Source: Pseudopedobacter sp038237895 (GTDB taxonomy: Bacteria > Bacteroidota > Bacteroidia > Sphingobacteriales > Sphingobacteriaceae). Taken from it: a DNA stretch of 5,715 nt. The translations under genes and the position numbers were made by a program. The stretch is taken from contig JBBRYE010000158.1 in assembly GCA_038237895.1 (NCBI GenBank), forward strand, positions 1 to 5,715, given 5' to 3'. Shown in pieces: positions 1-3,396 of this stretch; the first letter of the stretch is position 1; the number at the start of each line of letters is the position of its first letter. The notes under the pieces are model-generated. The model was not told the origin of the DNA, ran no database searches, and saw only the letters and a program-made list of their open reading frames with translations.

Positions 1-607
1 AATAAGGAAATTCTATACATTATTTCCCTCCACTTTAAGTGGTTTCTTTTACAAAATAGAATATAAAGAACTAATTGATTGGAGTAAAACCTATATAATT
101 TGTCCTAATCATTCATCAAATTTGGATGTTTATAGCATGAGCATTGCAATAAAAAATAATTTCTTTTTTTTAGGAAAGGAAGAATTATTGTATAATGCTG
201 CTACTAAATTATTTTTTGAAACGATCGATATTCCTTTTAATAGAGATAGTAACATTTCTGCGTTTAGAGCCTTTAAAAAAACTTCGGAAAGGATTAAAAT
301 GGGAATGTCGCCGATTATTTTTCCAGAAGGAAAGATTGGAGAAGAATATCCTCCAATTTTACATCCGTTCAAAAACGGTCCTTTTAGATTAGCTATTGAA
401 CATCAGATACCAATTATACCCGTTTCTATTAAAAATAACTGGAGATTATGGTGGGATGATGGAATTAAATATGGATGCAAACCAGGAGTTTCGCATATTT
501 GTATTCATAAGCCAATTGAAACTATCGGATTTGATGTAAAAGATGATGAAGTTTTAAAGGAAATGGTTTTTGAAAAGATTAAATCGGGATTAAATTATCA
601 ATTTTAA
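1..607 (+). CDS. plsC: 1-acyl-sn-glycerol-3-phosphate acyltransferase (PlsC family), 5'-truncated by window edge
   Basis: Membrane-associated acyltransferase that adds the second acyl chain to lysophosphatidic acid, giving phosphatidic acid for phospholipid synthesis. The frame is open from base 2 with no stop and no ATG before residue 46, so the start lies left of the window; the TTG at 122 is an internal codon. The 201 visible residues carry the whole family signature. The catalytic HX4D box is NHSSNLD, with His at 110-112 and Asp at 125-127. An FNRD block lies at about residues 79-82, FPEG at 107-110 (substrate-phosphate binding), FKNGPFRLAI at 123-132, and the hydrophobic IIPVSI block at 138-143. 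Family members are usually about 240-250 residues, so roughly 40-50 are missing. The stop TAA at 605-607 is only 20 bases before gatC, suggesting cotranscription. The acyl acceptor is inferred from the family; a related lysophospholipid or aminolipid acyltransferase is possible. Confidence 0.9.
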   Translation, partial: IRKFYTLFPSTLSGFFYKIEYKELIDWSKTYIICPNHSSNLDVYSMSIAIKNNFFFLGKEELLYNAATKLFFETIDIPFNRDSNISAFRAFKKTSERIKMGMSPIIFPEGKIGEEYPPILHPFKNGPFRLAIEHQIPIIPVSIKNNWRLWWDDGIKYGCKPGVSHICIHKPIETIGFDVKDDEVLKEMVFEKIKSGLNYQF

Positions 608-627
608 TCCAAAATAAATAAAAGACA

Positions 628-918
628 ATGCATATTGATAGAGAAACGGTTGATAAAATTGCACACTTAGCTCGTTTAGAACTAACAGAACAAGAAAAGG
701 AACGTTCGATTGAGGAATTGAGTGAAATTTTAACTTTTATGGCTAAGCTTAACGAATTAGATACTGAAGGCGTAGAACCTTTAATTTATATGAATGATGC
801 CGTTAATGTTTTGCGTAAAGATGATGTTATCCAAGAAATGACAAGGGAAGAAGCACTTTCAAATGCGCCTTTAAAAACTGGGGAGTATTTTAAAGTTTCT
901 AAGGTGATACAAAAATAA
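628..918 (+). CDS. gatC: Asp-tRNA(Asn)/Glu-tRNA(Gln) amidotransferase subunit C
   Basis: Small subunit of the cytoplasmic GatCAB amidotransferase, which converts mischarged Glu-tRNA(Gln) and/or Asp-tRNA(Asn) to the amidated forms. GatC wraps around and stabilises the GatA-GatB pair and has no catalytic residues. The 96-aa length is normal for the family. Recognisable blocks are VDKIAHLARLELTEQE at residues 8-23, the helix ending in LNELDTEGVEPL at 41-52, LRKDDVI at 62-68, and the C-terminal NAPLKTGEYFKVSKVI at 79-94, matching the family's NAP...FxVPKVI ending with Ser in place of the usual Pro. The ATG at 628 is the natural start, since the conserved N-terminal helix begins a few residues later; no Shine-Dalgarno is visible, as is normal in Bacteroidota. 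gatA and gatB are not in the window, so the complex is encoded at dispersed loci. Probably cotranscribed with the acyltransferase upstream. Confidence 0.95.
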   Translation: MHIDRETVDKIAHLARLELTEQEKERSIEELSEILTFMAKLNELDTEGVEPLIYMNDAVNVLRKDDVIQEMTREEALSNAPLKTGEYFKVSKVIQK

Positions 919-947
919 GCTTTAAGTAAAGTAAAAAGTTTAAGGTA

Positions 948-996
948 AAAAATCAAAAAATCTTTTAAGATAAATTCAAATGGTAGCTTGATTTTT
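948..996 (+). terminator. possible weak terminator hairpin after gatC
   Basis: AAAAATCAA (948-956) and TTGATTTTT (988-996) are perfect 9-bp inverted arms. The 31-base loop holds a smaller ATCTT-TT-AAGAT hairpin (959-970). The right arm ends in five T residues, so the element could act as a rho-independent terminator 30 bases after the gatC stop. The stem has only two C/G pairs and would be weak, and in such AT-rich DNA chance is a serious alternative. Confidence 0.3.
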
Positions 997-1047
997 GCGT
1001 TAACGATAGAAACGGCAACCTTTTTTTGCTTTTTACCGTAACGCAAA
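994..1047. repeat. inverted repeat TTTGCGTTA / TAACGCAAA with nested dyads
   Basis: TTTGCGTTA at 994-1002 is the exact reverse complement of TAACGCAAA at 1039-1047. Inside the 36-base interval lie two shorter complementary pairs: ACGG (1012-1015) with CCGT (1036-1039, overlapping the outer right arm by one base) and GCAA (1015-1018) with TTGC (1026-1029). These could give a stem-loop with alternative pairings. The left arm shares three bases with the possible terminator at 948-996, so the two folds compete. There is no T-tract after the right arm (A-rich sequence follows), so this is not a plus-strand terminator; read on the minus strand the arm is preceded by a T-tract. Function unknown. Confidence 0.5.
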
Positions 1048-1228
1048 TGAAAAAAAAGATACAGTGTATAGCGTGTAAAAACGCCCAAATAATTATTGCT
1101 CTTCAAAAATATTCTAATTTATTTTAAAAACTTAAATTATGTTTCTTAAATGATACAGACAATTACCAGCAGAAACTTAAAATATTGTAACAAAATACTC
1201 CATCAATTGTCTTACAAATAAAAAAAAG

Positions 1229-1951
1229 ATGCAACCACTAATTACCATTAATGATTTAGGAAGAAAATACGTGATAGGTGCAGAAACTATTCATGCCTTA
1301 AAATCTGTTTCACTAACTATAAATAAGGGAGAATTTGTTGCATTAATGGGACCTTCTGGTTCTGGAAAATCTACTTTAATGAACCTTTTGGGATGTTTAG
1401 ATACCCCCACTAAAGGAGAATATATTTTAAATGGAATAAACGTTAGCCAAATGACGGATAGTGAATTGGCAACAGTAAGGAATAAAGAAATTGGTTTCGT
1501 TTTTCAAACCTTTAATTTATTGCCAAGATCATCTGCACAAGATAATGTGGCTTTACCTTTAATTTACGCAGGTATAAAAAAGAAAGATAGAGATATAAGA
1601 TCTATTCAGGCTTTAGAAAATGTAGGTCTTGGTAATAGGGTTCACCACAAACCTAATGAACTTTCTGGTGGACAAAGGCAGCGTGTTGCTGTTGCAAGAG
1701 CTTTAATAAATAATCCATCTATTATTTTAGCCGATGAACCAACAGGAAACTTGGACACCAAAACTTCCATTGAAATTATGGGTTTAATTGAAGAAATACA
1801 TTCTAAAGGAAATACCATTATTATTGTTACCCACGAAGAGGATATTGCACAACATGCTCATAGAATTGTGAGGATGCGTGATGGATTAATTGAAGAAGAT
1901 TACCTGAATAAAGATATTAAGACGGTTTCTTCTAAATTAGCTGCCATGTAA
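1229..1951 (+). CDS. ABC transporter ATP-binding protein, MacB/LolD (FtsE-like) class
   Basis: Cytoplasmic nucleotide-binding subunit that hydrolyses ATP to drive an inner-membrane permease of the MacB/FtsX type (lipoprotein release, macrolide or peptide efflux, or a mechanotransmission complex). All motifs of an active ATPase are present: Walker A GPSGSGKST at residues 41-49, Q-loop Gln at 93 (FVFQTFNLLP, characteristic of this class), signature LSGGQRQR at 145-152, Walker B IILADE at 165-170, D-loop NLD at 174-176 and the switch His at 202 (VTHEED). At 240 aa it is one complete domain. An AT-tract (1216-1227) precedes the ATG at 1229, with no Shine-Dalgarno. Neither neighbour is a permease, unlike the usual ATPase-permease pairs, so the partner must be encoded elsewhere and the substrate cannot be deduced. 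Stop at 1949-1951; the 41-bp repeat array starts 9 bases later. Confidence 0.93.
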   Translation: MQPLITINDLGRKYVIGAETIHALKSVSLTINKGEFVALMGPSGSGKSTLMNLLGCLDTPTKGEYILNGINVSQMTDSELATVRNKEIGFVFQTFNLLPRSSAQDNVALPLIYAGIKKKDRDIRSIQALENVGLGNRVHHKPNELSGGQRQRVAVARALINNPSIILADEPTGNLDTKTSIEIMGLIEEIHSKGNTIIIVTHEEDIAQHAHRIVRMRDGLIEEDYLNKDIKTVSSKLAAM

Positions 1952-1959
1952 ATTTATTT

Positions 1960-2135
1960 GATTTCACAGATTGGTTTTTGTGATTTCACAGTTTAAAAAG
2001 ATTTCATAGATTAGTTTTTCGTGATTTCACAGATTATAAAGATTTCATAGATTGATTTTTCGTGATTTCACTGATTAAAAAGATTTAACAGATTGTTTTT
2101 TCGTGATTTCACTGATTAAAAAGATTTCACGGATT
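1960..2135. repeat. tandem repeat array, 41-bp period (about 4.3 copies)
   Basis: Most of the spacer between the ABC ATPase and the adenosyltransferase is a diverged tandem array. GATTTCA-type words start at 1960, 1982, 2000, 2023, 2041, 2064, 2082, 2105 and 2123. Apart from the first step of 22, the spacing alternates 18 and 23, so each 41-bp unit is a duplicated half-unit: GATTTCACTGATTAAAAA followed by a 23-bp half beginning GATTTCATAGATT and ending TTTTTCGT. Full units lie at 1982-2022, 2023-2063 and 2064-2104, flanked by partial copies. At each unit junction the 10-base dyad GTGATTTCAC recurs at 1980, 2021, 2062 and 2103, exactly 41 bp apart. The period is not a multiple of three and the array does not code. 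Related degenerate CACAGATTAAAAAGATT-like repeats are, from memory, common between genes of Bacteroidota. A protein-binding or RNA role is possible but unproven. Confidence 0.9.
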
Positions 2136-2164
2136 TTTTATTGATTGCTTACATTAAATTATAA

Positions 2165-2713
2165 ATGAAAATATATACCAAGACTGGCGATAAAGGTCAA
2201 ACTTCTTTGATAGGCGGATCTAGAGTACCTAAATACGCATTAAGAATTGAGGCTTATGGAACCGTAGATGAATTGAATTCTTACATTGGGCTGATACGAG
2301 ATCAAGAGATTTCTGATAGTGACAAATTAGTTTTAAAGGAAATACAAGATCGTTTATTTACTATTGGATCTGTTTTAGCGACTGATAAGGAGAATTCTAA
2401 GGTTAAGATTCCAGATTTGCATGATGAGGATATAATTCTTTTAGAGGTGGAAATGGACAAGATGAACGAGTTTTTGCCTCAACTTAAACATTTTGTATTA
2501 CCAGGTGGAAATCAAATAGCTTCGTTTTGCCATATTGCCAGATGCGTTTGCAGGAGGGCAGAGAGAAATACAGTTCATTTGGCAGAAGGTAGCCCGATGG
2601 ATGAAAATGTGGTGATTTATTTGAACAGACTTTCTGATTATCTTTTTACGTTAAGCAGGAAAGTAATTTTTGATAATAAAAATGAGGAAAATAAATGGTT
2701 TCCAAGGGTTTAA
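2165..2713 (+). CDS. pduO: ATP:cob(I)alamin adenosyltransferase, PduO type
   Basis: Cytoplasmic enzyme that transfers the 5'-deoxyadenosyl group of ATP to cob(I)alamin (or cobyrinic acid a,c-diamide) to make adenosylcobalamin, the cofactor of enzymes such as methylmalonyl-CoA mutase. The 182-aa length fits the single-domain PduO/MMAB family, a trimer of helical bundles. Motifs in order: TKTGDKGQTSLIGG at residues 5-18 (N-terminal ATP loop), YGTVDELNSYIG at 31-42, HFVLPGG at 109-115, RCVCRRAER at 126-134 (conserved Arg/Glu cluster of the active site) and NRLSDYLFTLSR at 154-165. The C-terminal KWFPRV is also typical. The ATG at 2165 places the conserved MKIYTKTGD at the very N-terminus, so the start is secure. 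No corrinoid synthesis, uptake or mutase gene and no cobalamin riboswitch is visible nearby; the upstream spacer is filled by the 41-bp array. The protein alone does not show whether it salvages or completes de novo B12. Confidence 0.95.
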   Translation: MKIYTKTGDKGQTSLIGGSRVPKYALRIEAYGTVDELNSYIGLIRDQEISDSDKLVLKEIQDRLFTIGSVLATDKENSKVKIPDLHDEDIILLEVEMDKMNEFLPQLKHFVLPGGNQIASFCHIARCVCRRAERNTVHLAEGSPMDENVVIYLNRLSDYLFTLSRKVIFDNKNEENKWFPRV

Positions 2714-2732
2714 AAATTGTTGGTAACTTTAT

Positions 2733-2762
2733 TAGTAAAGATTAAATATTAATTTACTTTTG
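2733..2762 (+). promoter_or_regulatory. Bacteroidota-type sigma promoter for the DUF2795 gene
   Basis: TACTTTTG at 2755-2762 matches the Bacteroidota -7 consensus TAnnTTTG exactly. The TTAG at 2733, about 19 bases upstream of it, is an imperfect -33 element (consensus TTTG or TTG). Transcription would begin near 2768-2770 and give a leader of about 23 bases before the ATG at 2792, typical for this phylum. It lies about 40 bases past the pduO stop, so the DUF2795 gene can be expressed independently. Confidence 0.65.
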
Positions 2763-2791
2763 CAAAATATAAAAATTAAAGTTCTAAGATT

Positions 2792-3013
2792 ATGTATTGG
2801 ACGTTAGAATTAGCATCGCATTTAGAAGATGCACCTTGGCCAGCTACCAAAGATGAATTGATTGATTATGGAATTCGCTCTGGCGCCCCTGTAGAAGTTA
2901 TTGAAAACTTACAAGCGTTAGAAGATGATGGCGAGCCTTATGAAAATATAGAGGAGATTTGGCCTGATTATCCTACAAAGGATGACTTCTTTTTTAATGA
3001 AGATGAATACTAA
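2792..3013 (+). CDS. DUF2795 domain-containing small acidic protein
   Basis: A 73-aa protein recognised from its sequence type (MYWTLELASHLEDAPWPATK... with PTKDDFFFNEDEY at the end), which is short, well conserved across Bacteroidota and annotated as DUF2795. Its biochemical function is unknown. The composition is striking: 21 Asp/Glu against 3 Lys/Arg, with aromatic and Pro-rich patches (APWP at residues 14-17, IWPDYP at 56-61) and an acidic tail. It has no signal peptide or membrane segment and no cysteine, so it is probably a cytosolic helical adaptor-like protein; that is inference. The ATG at 2792 follows an independent TAnnTTTG promoter and the stop merges into the A-tract of a strong terminator, so it is probably a monocistronic, well-expressed unit. 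Confidence 0.88.
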   Translation: MYWTLELASHLEDAPWPATKDELIDYGIRSGAPVEVIENLQALEDDGEPYENIEEIWPDYPTKDDFFFNEDEY

Positions 3014-3048
3014 AAAAAAGACCCGAATTAAATTCGGGTCTTTTTTTT
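3013..3048 (+). terminator. strong rho-independent terminator after the DUF2795 gene
   Basis: GACCCGAA (3020-3027) pairs with TTCGGGTC (3033-3040) around a five-base TTAAA loop. The stem is preceded by seven A residues (3013-3019) and followed by eight T residues (3041-3048), extending the helix. The A-tract begins with the last base of the stop codon. Because A and T tracts flank both sides, it could work in both directions. Confidence 0.93.
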
Positions 3049-3077
3049 GTCTTAATTAATATACAATTTAAAAATTT

Positions 3078-3113
3078 AAAAGGTGCTTAAATCATTGTTT
3101 AAGCACCTTTTTT
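3078..3113 (+). terminator. second rho-independent terminator 30 bases downstream
   Basis: AAAAGGTGCTTAAA (3078-3091) and TTTAAGCACCTTTT (3098-3111) are a perfect 14-bp inverted repeat with a six-base TCATTG loop, followed by T residues to 3113. It is a second, unrelated hairpin behind the terminator at 3013-3048. No gene lies between them on either strand, so it is either a back-up terminator or the 3' end of a very short RNA. Confidence 0.85.
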
Positions 3114-3123
3114 AGTTAAAAAT

Positions 3124-3131
3124 TATTTTTG
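3124..3131 (+). promoter_or_regulatory. possible -7 promoter box for the 49-aa membrane protein gene
   Basis: TATTTTTG matches TAnnTTTG exactly, 59 bases before the ATG at 3191. A promoter is needed between the terminator ending at 3113 and the gene. The -33 position would fall inside the terminator stem and holds no TTG, so the match may be chance in T-rich DNA. Confidence 0.35.
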
Positions 3132-3190
3132 GTGTAGTTTTAGTTTAAGCATTATCAAATTAATTGTTAAACTTTAAAATACAAAACATC

Positions 3191-3340
3191 ATGGGAAATT
3201 TACTTTACATTATTGCAGTAATCTTAATCATCATTTGGATATTTGGCGCATTCGTTTCACCTTTTGGTGGAGGTTTGATTCACATCCTTCTAGTAATAGC
3301 TATTATAGCAGTTTTACTAAGAGTAATAAGAGGGGCTTAA
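3191..3340 (+). CDS. lmo0937-family small membrane protein
   Basis: A 49-aa gene that is easily missed by length cut-offs. The translation starts MGNLLYIIAVILIIIWIFG, continues through a Gly-rich turn (SPFGGGLIH, about residues 23-31) and ends VLLRVIRGA. Two hydrophobic helices (about 4-21 and 29-43), a short turn and a basic C-terminal end (Arg at 44 and 47) make it a two-pass inner-membrane hairpin. The layout is that of the lmo0937 family of very small membrane proteins, which are widespread, often present in several copies in Bacteroidota, and have no known biochemical function; a stress or envelope role is speculation. The ATG at 3191 is the only sensible start. The gene stands alone between two terminators, so it is monocistronic, and it converges with recB, whose stop lies 57 bases away. 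Confidence 0.85.
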   Translation: MGNLLYIIAVILIIIWIFGAFVSPFGGGLIHILLVIAIIAVLLRVIRGA

Positions 3341-3359
3341 GCTTTTTTAATACTAAATG

Positions 3360-3393
3360 AAAGTCCATGGTTTTACAATCATGGGCTTTTTTT
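3360..3393 (+). terminator. rho-independent terminator between the convergent small membrane-protein and recB genes
   Basis: AAAGTCCATG (3360-3369) pairs with CATGGGCTTT (3380-3389) through one T-G wobble; a few loop bases can extend the stem. T residues continue to 3393. It is oriented for the plus-strand gene ending at 3340. On the minus strand it follows the recB stop (3397-3399) directly, but the tract beyond the stem is less T-rich, so termination of recB here would be weaker. Confidence 0.85.
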
Positions 3394-3396
3394 GTT

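Larger units (their letters stand above)
919..1228. other. 310-base AT-rich intergenic gap, no gene seen
   Basis: No credible coding sequence was found on either strand. The only long open frame here is antisense, overlaps gatC, and has a low-complexity Lys/Phe/Leu-rich translation resembling no family I know. The gap contains A- and T-tracts, two interleaved inverted repeats (948-996 and 994-1047, listed separately) and a short GCGT...ACGC dyad at 1071-1084. The gatC transcript must end here, and the promoter of the ABC ATPase should lie in the last 100 bases, but I found no TAnnTTTG box there. The run of related A/T words at about 921-950 (AAGTAAAGTAAAAAGTTTAAGG) is simple-sequence-like and may be degenerate repeat DNA. 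Confidence 0.6.

Noticed and set aside
130..392. Short open frames on both strands inside the acyltransferase gene
   Set aside because: They overlap the FNRD and FPEG coding region in other frames and show no family features.
122..607. TTG at 122 as the true start of the acyltransferase
   Set aside because: The frame is open upstream to base 2, and the catalytic His (110-112) lies before it, so a start at 122 would remove the active site.
786..1106. Minus-strand open frame of 106 codons across the end of gatC and the gap
   Set aside because: It lies antisense over gatC, is Lys/Phe/Leu-rich as expected from A/T tracts, and matches no family I recognise; it is a chance frame in AT-rich DNA.
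1960..2135. CRISPR array
   Set aside because: The units are contiguous diverged tandem copies with an 18/23 alternation; there are no unique spacers of constant length between identical repeats, and no cas gene.
1952..2164. Cobalamin riboswitch upstream of pduO
   Set aside because: The spacer is filled by the 41-bp array, and I see no B12-box-like conserved segment or multi-helix layout.
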